The notes under the pieces: generated by a model
The model's database searches: none
What the model was told of the DNA's origin: nothing
The model's input: the letters and a program-made list of their open reading frames with translations, nothing else
Shown: positions 27,901 through 38,854 of the stretch, one piece after another
How positions within the stretch are numbered: position 1 is the first letter of the stretch
Layout of the letters: the number at the start of each line of letters is the position of its first letter
Position numbers and translations under genes: made by a program
Source of the DNA: Pelistega indica
Lineage (GTDB): Bacteria > Pseudomonadota > Gammaproteobacteria > Burkholderiales > Burkholderiaceae_B
DNA: 40,657 nt
NCBI RefSeq assembly: GCF_000506865.1
Contig: NZ_AYSV01000096.1
Span: 17-40,673, forward strand
Direction of reading: 5' to 3'

Positions 27901-30520
27901 ACAACTCTCCAAGGTTCTCTACGACAGGATTAGAGTCATATGTATAAAAACCACCCACTAAACGCTTACGTACAACATTATATTTTGTCTTAGTGGCATT
28001 AACAGTCACTGGCATATTTGCTGTAGGTTTTCCTTCCGCATTAACTGTCAACACTTCAAACTCGAAGTCTTGGTTTGGCTCAAAATAAGCCGCACTACGT
28101 ATCCCAGGAATTACAGCACCTGACACCGCACTCACTTTTTGCGAAATTGTTTGTACTTGTCCATTTGGATCCATAAAACTAACTTCAATCAATAAGTCAG
28201 TCTGACCTTTAATAGGAGGAATGTTATCAATTACAAATTGACTATTTCCATTCTTATCTAAGGTTAATTTTTTCTTGTCTAAAAAGACCTTGCGACTAAC
28301 TTCTTCATCCTCTACAGAGTTTGAAAAATTCACATTCTCAAGATTATTAACAGTAAACTCACTTGGAATGGCTACCGCAGACACTTCAATAGGTAACTCA
28401 GAGGCAGCACCTCCAGCAAGAAAACTTACCTGAACATTAGCCGTTAATGACTTAGGATTAATTAATTTAGCTCCCTGCTGTTGCTCACTATTTACTTGGA
28501 TACTACCTTTCAAGAAAGGTAATTTAAACTCCTCAACCTGAAATGAAACGGTCGGCGTATGAGTATTTACCCAACTTTCATCTTCACCTTGTTGGTAGCT
28601 AATCTCATATACACCATTTTTGGCTGTTTTAGGCACCACCCACGTAGTCTCGGCATATTGGCTACCATTTTTAGTAGTTTGCCACTTTAATGGTAATTTA
28701 ATTTGTTCATCTAGAGCGGATAGGTTAAATACTACCGTGTCTGGTAAGACTGTTTGAGCCGTCGGGAAAGCCACACCATTCGGTGTTTGTTGGCGTACAA
28801 AATGTTTAATCGTTACTGTTTCGCCTGCTCGCAATAATGTACGGCTAAGTAAAGGATGAATAATTAATTTTGTATCATCGCTATCATAAGATGAATAACT
28901 TGACCCTACATTAAATTGCCAATTTTGAATGCCTTTATTCCAATCACTCATGGCAAATGAATAATCAGCAACGCCATAAGACATCGGATGAGTCGCAGGG
29001 ATACTGGCACTCGCCATATAATTGTAATCATATGGACAATCTTTATTTTGAGGTATTTTTCCTGAGAACTTAAAAATACCATCTTGATTTGTTTTTCCTG
29101 ATGCAATCACTTTATTATTGCAACTGGTAATCATCACATCTGCATCTGGAACAACTTTAGAATCCTCTAGCCGAGTAACCCAGACCATAGCATCGTTTGT
29201 ACCTGTTTTGAAATGCACAGCCATATTAGTGACTAACGCTGCCGTACGTACAAACATAGGCTTAGACTCTTGAGTTAGGATAGAACCTAACTGTGGTGAT
29301 TGTGCTTCAAAAACATAAAATCCTGGCTGATAAACAGGCAAACCAATCACTTCTGAATCATTCTTTGTATCACTTAAGGCAGGTAATTGAAACTGTGTTG
29401 TCCCTTGTTGATGTTCTAATATAGACAAATTACGTATATCTACTTCTGCTTCATTTTCTCTATACTCAGTAGGTAACCCTTCCATGATACGGTCGAAATT
29501 TCTAGGACTGATAGTGCGTTGCCCATCAACAGAATCCATCACACTTAACCATTTACGGATATCAGCATGATTCTGGGCTTTAATCTGAGAAACTTTTGCA
29601 GGGGTTAATTTACCATTGATACCTAATTCTTTTTCTACATTACGCACCGTCAATGGAATCAACGCAGGTTGCTCCATTAAATTTGCTCCAACTTGTTTAG
29701 CATTAGCATAGGTTTCAATAATGCCGAACTTACCTGTTGAAAATTTTAGCAATGGAGGATAGTCACCAAACCCTGATTCTAGCGGGAATTTTTTTGCATT
29801 CCGTGCTAAACGTCCACTATCGTCTTGCATATTGTCGGGTAAAGTAACCCAAATCTTAGCATTTGGTGTAAATGGACCTTTATATACCAAACTATCCACT
29901 AAGGTTTCTACTTCATTACCATTTTTGAGACTAGGCTTAATTTCTTTGTCATTAACGGTGACTTTGATTTTATCAGCCATCTCTTTTTTAACGTAACTAC
30001 TGAACAAGAGTCTAAAATCACCTAACGGAGAACAAGGCGTTTTTAATTTAACACGCTCACAAGAAAACAATACTGTAAATGGAGGTCTCACCTTATAAGA
30101 CAGTACAGAATCTCTTAAGGTTTTATCGCCAGTATTGCTTTCTACGCCTTTTTTAATAACTAAATTAACTTTTGCTCCAGTTGGCAATTTTCGACCGCAT
30201 TGAACGATAGCGGTTTTGGCTGGGTTATCCGCCGCCATCCAAGGAAAACGATTAAGGATTTGTTCTCTATCTTTTCCTAAGACAAGTTGAACAGGAATAT
30301 CTTCACCGATATTTGTAGATTGGCAAAAAGTCTGCTGTTCGAGGGATTTAAGATTAACCTCATCCTCAAATGTCAACAAAAACGCTTGTTCTTCATCAAT
30401 CTCATCACCGTCACTAGGATAAACAGATTGTAAATTAGCTATTTCAGCATGTGCAAATGTACTCGCTACAAATAGGCTCAGCAATGTTGTTATCAACACT
30501 TTATGTTTAAATAAAGCCAT
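24946..30520 (-). pseudogene. yfhM: Bacterial alpha-2-macroglobulin (YfhM-like) protease trap, single frameshift
   Basis: About 1857 residues when the two frames are joined. Bacterial A2M is a periplasmic protease trap. A signal peptide ends STFAHA; there is no lipobox Cys, unlike E. coli YfhM. Frame 1 (30520-26894) has MG repeats and the AGGGGGLAPTRELFDALVFW region; frame 2 (from about 26914 to 24946) has QDLQIISGLP, the thioester motif CFEQ (codons at 26340-26329) and the C-terminal receptor-like domain. The break lies at 26894-26943; dropping one base in TAAATAAG (26911-26916) gives LFGTQK..SRQDLQ, in keeping with homologues, though the T6 run at 26898-26903 is also possible. A2M next to pbpC is the known yfhM-pbpC pair: protease defence coupled to wall repair. 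Confidence 0.9.
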
Positions 30521-30554
30521 TCTTTCCCCCTATATCAGTATCTTAAATAGGAAT

Positions 30555-31749
30555 CTATGTATCGTTACGTTTTTCTAAAATTTCTACTGCTGGTAATACT
30601 TTTCCCTCTAAAAATTCTAAGAAAGCACCTCCACCTGTAGATATATAACCCACCTTATCCGCAATATCAAATTTAGCGATAGCAGCTAAGGTATCTCCGC
30701 CTCCAGCAATAGAGAAGCCAGAAGACTCAGCAATCGCTCGAGAAATGGTTTCTGTTCCTTTGGCAAACTGATCAAATTCAAAAACGCCTACTGGTCCATT
30801 CCACACAATAGTACCTGCCTTTTTAATGATTTCTGCTAAGATATTCGCTGTTTCAGTACCAATGTCAAAAATCATTTCATCCTCAGCCACCTCTGTCGCT
30901 TTTTTGGCAATTGCAGGGGTAGTCGCAGCAAATTCTTTTCCAACCACAACATCTGTCGGGATAGGCACCGTAGCACCACGTTTTTCCATTAAATCAATAA
31001 CAGCTTTGGCTTGCTCAATTTGGTCTGCTCCGCCAAGGATTTACCGATAGAAAGGCCTTTTGCAACATAAATGTATTGGCAATACCACCACCCACAACAA
31101 GTTGGTCTACTTTTTCTGCCAATGACTGGAGAATTGATAACTTAGTAGATACTTTTGAGCCACCAACAATCGCCACTAATGGACGTTTTGGATCTTTTAA
31201 TGCACGCCCCAAAGCCGTTAATTCAGCTTCTAATAAAGGACCAGCACAAGCAATCGGCGCAAACTTAGCTATACCATAAGTCGTTGCTTCTGCACGATGG
31301 GCTGTACCAAACGCATCATTAACATAAATATCACACAAAGAAGCCATTTTTTTAGCGAGTTCTTCGTTATTTTTCTTCTCACCAACATTTACACGGCAGT
31401 TCTCTAATAAAACAACTTCCCCTGCTTGTACCTCAACACCATCTACCCAGTTTTGTACAAGCGGTACTTCTCTACCAAGTAATTCTGACAAACGCTTTGC
31501 TACAGGCTTTAATGAATCCTCCTCATTTAATACGCCTTCTGTAGGACGCCCTAAGTGCGATGTAACCATCACCGCAGCACCAGCATCTAAAGCCATCTTA
31601 ATGGCAGGGATTGATGCTTTAATTCTTGTATCTTCGGTGATCTGTCCTTGTTCATTGAATGGTACATTTAAATCTGAACGAATAAATACTTTTTTATTTT
31701 TTAATTCACCCGACTTTGTAAGTGAGGATAATGTTTTAACATTTAGCAT
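30555..31749 (-). pseudogene. pgk: Phosphoglycerate kinase, two frame breaks close together
   Basis: Pgk reversibly transfers phosphate between 1,3-bisphosphoglycerate and ADP. The start is ATG at 31749 ([10 protein letters not shown]), with GGAG seven bases upstream; open sequence further upstream covers a terminator and is not used. N-domain: [20 protein letters not shown]-type [36 protein letters not shown]-domain: [13 protein letters not shown] and [11 protein letters not shown] with [14 protein letters not shown]. Frames change twice: in TTTT 31058-31061 and TTT 31019-31021, each explained by one missing base. Restored length is 398 residues, exactly the family norm. It lies between gap and the alpha-2-macroglobulin gene. 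Two independent lesions in a normally essential gene suggest read error. Confidence 0.9.
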
Positions 31750-31791
31750 TCTGACACTCCATTTTATTTTTTGAATTATCGTTGAAATTAG

Positions 31792-31822
31792 AAAAAAGGC
31801 TCCCATTCATTGTATGAGAGCC
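31792..31822 (-). terminator. Rho-independent terminator (attenuator) between gap and pgk
   Basis: On the minus strand GGCTCTCAT (31822-31814) pairs with ATGGGAGCC (31806-31798), nine pairs with one G-U, a 7-nt loop, then TTTTTTC. It lies 25 bp after the gap stop and 43 bp before the pgk start, so pgk would depend on read-through or a very short promoter region. Confidence 0.75.
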
Positions 31823-31846
31823 AATATGTATAGGTTAAAGACGAAA

Positions 31847-32857
31847 TTACTTAGCATTCATCATAGCGACTGTCGTATCTAACATACGGCAAGAAAAGCC
31901 CCACTCATTATCATACCAAGCAGATACTTTTACTAAACGACCATTAACCTTGGTTAACGTAGCGTCGTAAGTACTAGACACTGCCGTATGGTTAAAGTCT
32001 GAAGACACTAATGGATCTGTATTAAAGGCTAAGATACCTTTTAATGCCCCCTCAGATGCGTCTTTTAATACTTTATTAATTTCATCAATATTAGTATCAC
32101 GTTTTGCAACAAACGTTAAATCCACCATAGAAACATTAATTGTTGGCACACGTACCGCATAACCATCCAACTTACCATTTAATTCTGGCAATACGAGACC
32201 AACGGCAGCGGCTGCACCCGTTTTAGTTGGAATAAGGTTGGTTGTCGCAGAACGAGCACGACGTAAATCTTTATGACGTACATCAATCAACACTTGGTCA
32301 TTAGTGTAAGCATGGATAGTTGTCATTAGACCATTTTCGATGCCAATCGCATCTTGTAACGGTTTAACTAATGGGGCTAAGCAGTTTGTTGTGCAAGAAG
32401 CGTTAGACACTACTGTATGCTCTGCTTTTAATACATCATGATTAACACCATAAACAACAGTCGCATCCACATCCTTACCACCCGGCGCTGAAATCAACAC
32501 TTTTTTAGCACCAGCCTGTAAATGTAAGCCAGCTTTTTCTTTTGAAGTAAAGGCTCCTGTACATTCAAGTACAACATCTACATTTAAATCTGCCCATGGT
32601 AATTCTAATGGATCACGAGTACTAAACAAACGAATACGGTCACCGTTCACCACCATATAGTCACCGTCCAATGAAACGTCTGCATTAAAGCGACCATGTG
32701 TCGTATCATATTTTGTCAAATGTACATTAGTTTCTGCAGAACCTGATGCATTGATAGCCACGATTTCGATATCGTGTTTTTTACCATATTCATAGTGTGC
32801 ACGTAACACCATACGTCCGATACGACCATAACCATTAATCGCTACACGAATAGCCAT
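31847..32857 (-). CDS. gap: Glyceraldehyde-3-phosphate dehydrogenase, GapB-like (NADP-type cofactor site)
   Basis: 336 residues, a homotetrameric cytosolic enzyme. Rossmann motif [11 protein letters not shown], catalytic Cys155 in [13 protein letters not shown], and His in [10 protein letters not shown]. The usual INDL with its Asp (which holds the NAD ribose) is INAS here: Ala37-Ser38, as in Bacillus GapB, and the loop reads [11 protein letters not shown], the NADP-style version of DWRGGR. This suggests NADP use and a gluconeogenic or biosynthetic role; cofactor preference is inference. It begins 14 bp after tkt and is surely in the same transcript, and is followed by a terminator before pgk. 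Confidence 0.96.
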   Translation of the reverse strand: MAIRVAINGYGRIGRMVLRAHYEYGKKHDIEIVAINASGSAETNVHLTKYDTTHGRFNADVSLDGDYMVVNGDRIRLFSTRDPLELPWADLNVDVVLECTGAFTSKEKAGLHLQAGAKKVLISAPGGKDVDATVVYGVNHDVLKAEHTVVSNASCTTNCLAPLVKPLQDAIGIENGLMTTIHAYTNDQVLIDVRHKDLRRARSATTNLIPTKTGAAAAVGLVLPELNGKLDGYAVRVPTINVSMVDLTFVAKRDTNIDEINKVLKDASEGALKGILAFNTDPLVSSDFNHTAVSSTYDATLTKVNGRLVKVSAWYDNEWGFSCRMLDTTVAMMNAK

Positions 32858-32871
32858 TTTTTTCTCCTAAT

Positions 32872-34923
32872 TTATAAAATCTCTTTGACTTTTTGGGCAA
32901 TATTTTCGGCAGTTAATCCAAAATACTTGAATAACGCACTAGCTGGTGCAGACTCTCCATATGAGTCTATTCCAACCACCGCTCCTTGACGTCCAACATA
33001 TTTATACCATGCACCAGAACAACCTGCTTCCACAGCTACGGCTGGTAAATTTAGTGGTATAACTTGTTCTTGATAATCTTTTGTTTGACGATCAAATACA
33101 TTTGTACTAGGCATTGATACTACTCGAGTATTAATACCTTCTTGTGACAATAATTCTTGTGCTTTAAGAGCAAGCTCTACTTCTGAGCCAGTAGCAATAA
33201 TCACAGCTTTGGCATCAACGGTATCTTTAAGAATATACCCACCTTTAGCCACGTCAGCAGCTGTTTTCTCATCTCGAGTAACAAAAGGCAAGTTTTGACG
33301 TGACAACAATAATGCACTTGGACCACCATTCTTGACTTGCATACCCAAACTAGCAGGACGACTAACGGCTGATTGCCATGCCACTGCCGTTTCATACGTA
33401 TCACAAGGACGCCATACATCTAAGTTAGGGATGAGACGTAAACTCCATGCATGCTCAATAGATTGATGCGTTGGACCGTCTTCACCAAGCCCAATCGAAT
33501 CATGCGTAAATACATGCACAACTCGTTGTTTCATTAAGGCTGCCATACGAATAGCATTACGAGAATAGTCAGAGAACGTTAAAAACGTACCACCATAGGG
33601 TAAGAATCCACCATGTAATGCGATACCATTCATAATGGCAGCCATACCAAACTCTCTTACACCATAATTAATATGACGACCTAACTGAATGCCACTATCA
33701 CCTGCTCGTACAGGAGCAACACCCTTCCAATCGGTAAAATTTGAGCCTGTTAAATCAGCTGACCCACCTAAGAATTCAGGTAAAATTTGCGCTAAGGCAG
33801 TAATAGCAAATTGTGAAGCCTTGCGACTTGCTACTGTTTCAGCTTTATTAACGGTTTCTTCCAAATAGTTGTTATATTGTGCAGCAAAATCAGCGGGTAA
33901 TTCACCTTGCATACGCCGAGAGAAGTCAGCCGCCAATTCTGGGTAAGCTTGCTGATACGCTACCCATTGTGTATTCCAAGCATTTTCTTGCTCAGCACCT
34001 TGTTTTTTGTGGCACCACGCTTGCATAATATCAGCTGGAATCTCAAACGGTGCATTTGTCCAACCTAAAGATTCACGTGTTGCGGCAACTTCTGTCGCAC
34101 CTAATGGAGAACCATGAACTTTCTCTGACCCTTGCATAGTAGGTGCGCCTTTGCCAATCACTGTCTTACAACAAATTAATGTTGGACCAGCACCTGATTT
34201 TAGGGCATTGTCTTTGGCGGCTTGAATTGCCGCATCGACCGCATCAATACTATGACCATCTACATCACGAATAACATTCCAACCATAGGCCTCAAAGCGT
34301 TTTGGCGTATCGTCCCCAAACCACGAGGAAACTTTACCATCAATGGAAATACCATTGTCATCGTATAACACAATTAACTTGCTTAACTTTAATGTTCCTG
34401 CTAATGAAAAGGCCTCATGTGAAATACCTTCCATCAAACAACCATCCCCCGCAAATGCGTAGGTAAAATGATCAACGATAGCGTGACCTTCACGATTAAA
34501 CTCAGCAGCTAACAATGCCTCTGCTAATGCAAAACCAACTGCATTCGCAATACCTTGACCTAATGGACCCGTTGTTGTTTCTACACCAGCCGTAATCCCA
34601 ACTTCAGGATGGCCTGGCGTTTTTGAGTGTAATTGGCGAAAATTCTTTAACTCACTTATTGGTAAATCATAACCAGTTAAATGTAGCAAAGAATAAATAA
34701 GCATAGATCCATGACCATTAGATAAAACAAAACGGTCTCGATTAAACCATTGGGGATTAGTAGGATTATGCTTTAGATGACGATGCCATAAAGCCACGGC
34801 AATTTCTGCCATACCCATTGGGGCGCCTGGATGACCAGAGTTAGCTTGTTGAACAGCATCCATTGATAATGCACGGATAGCATTAGCCAAAACCGTTGGC
34901 TGAATAGTCGATTGTGTGTTCAT
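32872..34923 (-). CDS. tkt: Transketolase
   Basis: 683 residues from the ATG at 34923, which has AGGA about five bases ahead; an open stretch of eleven codons upstream lacks this. Thiamine-diphosphate enzyme moving two-carbon units in the non-oxidative pentose-phosphate pathway. Cofactor site: [18 protein letters not shown] and [14 protein letters not shown]. Catalytic Glu in [12 protein letters not shown], with [18 protein letters not shown] and His-rich substrate loops intact. It is the first gene of tkt-gap-(terminator)-pgk and is divergent from rsmE across about 75 bp, which must hold the promoters of both. Confidence 0.97.
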   Translation of the reverse strand: MNTQSTIQPTVLANAIRALSMDAVQQANSGHPGAPMGMAEIAVALWHRHLKHNPTNPQWFNRDRFVLSNGHGSMLIYSLLHLTGYDLPISELKNFRQLHSKTPGHPEVGITAGVETTTGPLGQGIANAVGFALAEALLAAEFNREGHAIVDHFTYAFAGDGCLMEGISHEAFSLAGTLKLSKLIVLYDDNGISIDGKVSSWFGDDTPKRFEAYGWNVIRDVDGHSIDAVDAAIQAAKDNALKSGAGPTLICCKTVIGKGAPTMQGSEKVHGSPLGATEVAATRESLGWTNAPFEIPADIMQAWCHKKQGAEQENAWNTQWVAYQQAYPELAADFSRRMQGELPADFAAQYNNYLEETVNKAETVASRKASQFAITALAQILPEFLGGSADLTGSNFTDWKGVAPVRAGDSGIQLGRHINYGVREFGMAAIMNGIALHGGFLPYGGTFLTFSDYSRNAIRMAALMKQRVVHVFTHDSIGLGEDGPTHQSIEHAWSLRLIPNLDVWRPCDTYETAVAWQSAVSRPASLGMQVKNGGPSALLLSRQNLPFVTRDEKTAADVAKGGYILKDTVDAKAVIIATGSEVELALKAQELLSQEGINTRVVSMPSTNVFDRQTKDYQEQVIPLNLPAVAVEAGCSGAWYKYVGRQGAVVGIDSYGESAPASALFKYFGLTAENIAQKVKEIL

Positions 34924-34998
34924 TTGAGTCCTGTTAGGTCTGACAAACTTTTTCAACGTATAATTTTAACACTTGTAAACAATTTTATTTGACTGATA

Positions 34999-35731
34999 AT
35001 GACCTTACCACGTTTTTTCTGCCCTATTCCAATTGAAAATAACTCTATTATTGCATTACCAGCTACGGTGGCTCATCATGCAGGTAGAGCATTACGGCTA
35101 CGAGAAGGTGACCGTATTGTGCTATTTAATGGTAAAGGTGGAGAATATGAAGGGATTTTGCGATTTAACAAAGGTGAAGCTTTAGCAGAAATTGATTGCT
35201 TTCGAGATACGAATAGAGATTTATCCACAAAAATTACGCTTGTTCAAGCACTCGCTTCTGGTGATAAGATGGATTGGATTATTGAAAAAGCGGTTGAAAT
35301 GGGAGTCTCACAATTTATTCCCATCCAAGCGGAACGCTCTGTGTTGCAACTATCGGGAGCACGTCTAGAAAAAAGACAATTGCATTGGCAAAGTATTATC
35401 CAATCAGCAAGTGAACAATGTGGACGCAATACACTGATGACACTAACACCAGTAGTTGCTTTAAAAGACTGTTTTGTATTTTTACAAGACACACTAAAGC
35501 TTGTGGCTGACCCTGAGGCAGCACAATCATTAACCACTGTGCTCTCTGAAACAAAAACCACATAGCTTAAGTTTTTTTATTGGTCCAGAAGGAGGATGGT
35601 CAAGTAAGGAAATTAACACTATTGTTCAACAAGACGCTTTAGCCATTCGCTTTGGTGAGCGTATATTACGCACGGAGACAGCTGGAATTGCCCTAGTCAG
35701 TGCTAGTGCTAGTTTACTCAATCTAATTTAA
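34999..35731 (+). pseudogene. rsmE: 16S rRNA m3U1498 methyltransferase RsmE, single frameshift near codon 186
   Basis: RsmE is a SPOUT (knotted) methyltransferase for U1498 of 16S rRNA. N-terminal PUA-like part: MTLPRFFCPIP, HAGRALRLREGD. SPOUT part: QALASGDKMDWIIEKAVEMGV and ERSVL, QSASEQCGRNTL. The frame then stops at 35565 after ETKTT, while the next frame continues with FIGPEGGWSSKEI and GERILRTETAGIAL, the SAM-binding knot. Removing one A from AAAAA (35553-35557) joins them into 243 residues, the standard length. The truncated product would lack the SAM knot and could not work. RsmE is dispensable in E. coli, so real loss is conceivable, but the pattern elsewhere favours a sequencing error. 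Confidence 0.9.
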
Positions 35732-35780
35732 ATACCCACTCTCTTTATTCATAACACAAGTGGGCGTACATAACTACTAA

Positions 35781-36248
35781 TTACTCTGCGGCCTCAGCAT
35801 ATTTTTGAGGCTCAACACCCGGTTCTGGCGCACTTAATTTACCTGCATGCTCAACAACGAATGCAAAAATTTTCTTATGTTCTTGGGCATTTTTTACCAC
35901 TTCATTTAATATTAAAAATATTTCTGCAACATCGGCTTTTAAACTAGGGTCGGCTGAATGCAACTCTTGAACCCATAACACGCAACCTGCTTTTTGTTCA
36001 GCAACAGTTTCCACTAAACAATCATAAAATGCGTCCAAATCTTTACCAAAAAATACAGGGTAATCAACTCCTTTAGCAAACGCCCTTAACAACGCTGATA
36101 AGTTTCTAGCTTTAGAGCAATCTATGGTAAATATTGCCAAACCCATTTCATCTAGTTGATTAAGCAACTCGTCTTGTTTGTTAAGCCATGCTTTGGGCAG
36201 CTCACCACCTTGCTCAATTTCCTGCTTAGGGGTCAATTTTTTTGCCAT
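35781..36248 (-). CDS. Barstar-family protein
   Basis: 155 residues. The middle region has GVDYPVFFGKDLDAFYDCLVE (about 61-81), the barstar motif (Y-x-x-F-G-K/N-D/N-L-D-A-F/L-x-D-C-L), where the aromatic, Asp and Leu residues of that helix would contact a barnase-type RNase. Flanks are a Lys/Glu-rich N-terminus and an Ala/Glu C-terminus. Barstar inhibits the RNase barnase, but no RNase gene is near. A stand-alone barstar-like gene seems to occur in many betaproteobacteria, so a housekeeping role is as likely as immunity. It follows maeB (minus strand) but a terminator separates them. Confidence 0.8.
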   Translation of the reverse strand: MAKKLTPKQEIEQGGELPKAWLNKQDELLNQLDEMGLAIFTIDCSKARNLSALLRAFAKGVDYPVFFGKDLDAFYDCLVETVAEQKAGCVLWVQELHSADPSLKADVAEIFLILNEVVKNAQEHKKIFAFVVEHAGKLSAPEPGVEPQKYAEAAE

Positions 36249-36330
36249 TAGTCCTCCTGTTTCGGGTGCAGTTTATTTTCTTTTAAAGAAATGTAATTGT
36301 TTAACTACCTCAACGTCAATAATTTTTTAC

Positions 36331-36372
36331 AAAAAATTCTCAGCTAGTAATAATTTTTTTAATAGCCGAGAA
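36331..36372 (-). terminator. Rho-independent terminator of maeB
   Basis: On the minus strand TTCTCGGCT (36372-36364) pairs with AGCTGAGAA (36345-36337) with one G-U pair and an 18-nt loop, followed by TTTTTTG. It lies 24 bp past the maeB stop. Confidence 0.7.
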
Positions 36373-36395
36373 CTTCAGCGTTGCTACCTTAGTGA

Positions 36396-38696
36396 TTAGT
36401 TACCATCTTTACGCGTGTTAGCATCAACCACAGCTAATGCAGCCATATTAACAATACGTCTCACCGTAGAGCTCGCCGTTAAAATATGTACTGGTGCACT
36501 TGTTCCTAATAAGAATGGACCAATGGCAACATTACTGCCTGCGCTCACTTTTAATAAATTATACGCAATATTACTTGCATCCACATTAGGGCAAATTAAT
36601 AAGTTTGCTGCACCTTTTAATGGACTATCTGGCATAACGCGTTGACGTAATTTCTCATCTAATGCCGTATCTACATGCATTTCGCCATCAATTTCTAACG
36701 TAGGATCCAACTCTCTAGCAATCTCTAGTGCATCACGCATTGTTTGCCCAGAACTTGGTTTATCTGTACCATAGTTTGAACTTGAAACAAGTGCTACCTT
36801 AGGATCCAATTGCAAGTAACGCATTTCTCGTGCAGACATAACCGCTATCTCTGCCAATTCTTGTGCATTTGGTTGAGCATTAATGTGTGTATCGGCAATA
36901 GCAATCATAGACTCTTGCGTCAAGATAATATTCATCGCAGCATAAGTTGATACACCCGGTGCTTTACCTAATACTTGATCAATTAACTCTAAATGATTAC
37001 TATAACGACCGATAGTGCCACAAATCATACCGTCAGCTTCACCAAAGCGAACCATCAATGCACCTACCAAAGTAGATCGACGACGTACTTCTAGGCGTGC
37101 AAATTCTTTGGAAACTCCACGACGACGCATGATTTCCCAATATTCTGTCCAATAACGGTTATAGCGCTCATCATGTTCGCTATCCACAACTTCCACGTCT
37201 TTATCCAAATCAAAACGTAAGCCATAGCGTTGAACACGAGTTTTAATAACAGCAGGACGACCAACAAGAATCGGCGTACATACTTTTTCATCAACCAAGA
37301 CTTGAATTGCTCGTAGAACGCGCTCATCCTCTCCTTCAGTAAAGACAATACGATCTTTACCACCTTCTTTTTTGAACCGTCTCGCCATAGAAAAGATAGG
37401 TTTCATAAATGAGCCAGAGTAATACACAAACTGTTGCAACTGTTCAGCATAAGTTTGTAAATCCTCAATAGGACGAGTCGCGACCCCTTCATCCATTGCT
37501 GCTTTAGCCACAGCTGGTGCAATACGCACAATTAAGCGAGGATCAAATGGTTTAGGTATAAAATACTCTGGACCATATGATAAGCCTACTGTTCCATAAG
37601 CCGCAGCAACTACTTCATTTTGCTCTTCTTTCGCTAATTTACAAATAGCATAAACAGCCGCTTTTTCCATATTCCGCGTAATAGTGGTTGCACCCACGTC
37701 TAATGCACCACGGAATATATAAGGGAAACAAAGTACATTATTCACTTGGTTAGGGTAATCTGAACGTCCTGTTGCCATCACCACATCACCTCGTGCTGCC
37801 TTAGCATCCTCTGGTAAAATTTCGGGGTTAGGATTTGCTAAAGCGAGGATTAATGGGTTAGATGCCATCATTTTAACCATTTCTGGCTTGAGCACATTAC
37901 CTGCCGATAAGCCTAAAAACACATCCGCATCAACAATAATTTCTGCTAGTGTGCGCTTTTCTATCTCTTGTGCAAAACGCTCTTTGTCAGGATCCATCAA
38001 GGTTGTACGTCCTTTATAGACAACCCCTTCAATATCCGATACCCAAATATTCTCAATAGGTAGCCCCATATCAACCATTAGGTCTAGACACGCCAATGCA
38101 GCAGCACCTGCACCAGATACCACCACTTTAACCTCGCTAATATTCTTGCCAACAACACCCAGACCATTGATAAATGCCGACGTAACACAAATCGCTGTAC
38201 CATGTTGATCGTCATGGAACACTGGGATATTCATTTTTTTGCGGAGTTCACGTTCCACATAGAAACATTCCGGCGCCTTAATATCTTCTAAATTAATGCC
38301 ACCAAATGTAGGCTCTAACCCTGCGATTATTTGTACTAATTTTTCAGGGTCAGTTTCATTAATTTCAATATCAAAGACATCAATACCAGCAAATTTTTTG
38401 AATAATACAGCTTTACCTTCCATTACAGGCTTAGATGCCAAAGCACCAATATTTCCTAAGCCAAGAACCGCCGTACCATTACTAATTACGCCAACTAAAT
38501 TACCTCGGCTGGTATATTGGACCACATTAGCTGGATCTTTGACGATTTCTTCACAAGCAGCAGCCACCCCAGGTGAATAAGCAAGTGCTAAATCGCGTTG
38601 ATTAGATAATTGTTTTGTCGGTACTACGGTAATCTTACCGGGTCGCCCCGCCTTATGATACTCCAAGGCTGCTTGGCGTAAAGTGTCTTTCATCAT
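36396..38696 (-). CDS. maeB: NADP-dependent malic enzyme with phosphotransacetylase-like domain
   Basis: About 766 residues from the ATG at 38696, behind AGGA; an in-frame TTG six codons upstream is less likely. It decarboxylates malate to pyruvate with NADP. The malic domain (about 1-425) has [35 protein letters not shown] and [15 protein letters not shown] (cofactor fold). The C-terminal half (about 430-766) is the non-catalytic phosphotransacetylase-like regulatory domain ([31 protein letters not shown]) that mediates acetyl-CoA control in E. coli MaeB. Length is normal. It provides pyruvate and NADPH next to a GapB-like enzyme. Monocistronic, with its own terminator. Confidence 0.96.
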   Translation of the reverse strand: MMKDTLRQAALEYHKAGRPGKITVVPTKQLSNQRDLALAYSPGVAAACEEIVKDPANVVQYTSRGNLVGVISNGTAVLGLGNIGALASKPVMEGKAVLFKKFAGIDVFDIEINETDPEKLVQIIAGLEPTFGGINLEDIKAPECFYVERELRKKMNIPVFHDDQHGTAICVTSAFINGLGVVGKNISEVKVVVSGAGAAALACLDLMVDMGLPIENIWVSDIEGVVYKGRTTLMDPDKERFAQEIEKRTLAEIIVDADVFLGLSAGNVLKPEMVKMMASNPLILALANPNPEILPEDAKAARGDVVMATGRSDYPNQVNNVLCFPYIFRGALDVGATTITRNMEKAAVYAICKLAKEEQNEVVAAAYGTVGLSYGPEYFIPKPFDPRLIVRIAPAVAKAAMDEGVATRPIEDLQTYAEQLQQFVYYSGSFMKPIFSMARRFKKEGGKDRIVFTEGEDERVLRAIQVLVDEKVCTPILVGRPAVIKTRVQRYGLRFDLDKDVEVVDSEHDERYNRYWTEYWEIMRRRGVSKEFARLEVRRRSTLVGALMVRFGEADGMICGTIGRYSNHLELIDQVLGKAPGVSTYAAMNIILTQESMIAIADTHINAQPNAQELAEIAVMSAREMRYLQLDPKVALVSSSNYGTDKPSSGQTMRDALEIARELDPTLEIDGEMHVDTALDEKLRQRVMPDSPLKGAANLLICPNVDASNIAYNLLKVSAGSNVAIGPFLLGTSAPVHILTASSTVRRIVNMAALAVVDANTRKDGN

Positions 38697-38854
38697 TAAT
38701 TCCTGTGAGGTCAATATTTTTTATAAGCTTAAATCATATACTAAAAAATTCAACCTTTGTGTATAGAGACGATTAGGTCTGATAGGGTTTTATCAACTCC
38801 GTGCCGTAAAACTCAGTCTTTTGGGGCGAGGGACGTCAAAAACTACCGAATAAA

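Noticed and set aside
30555-31749. Programmed ribosomal frameshifting as an explanation for the broken genes
   Set aside because: No classic X-XXY-YYZ slippery site with a downstream structure was seen, the shifts are of both signs, and the genes are unrelated families not known to use it.
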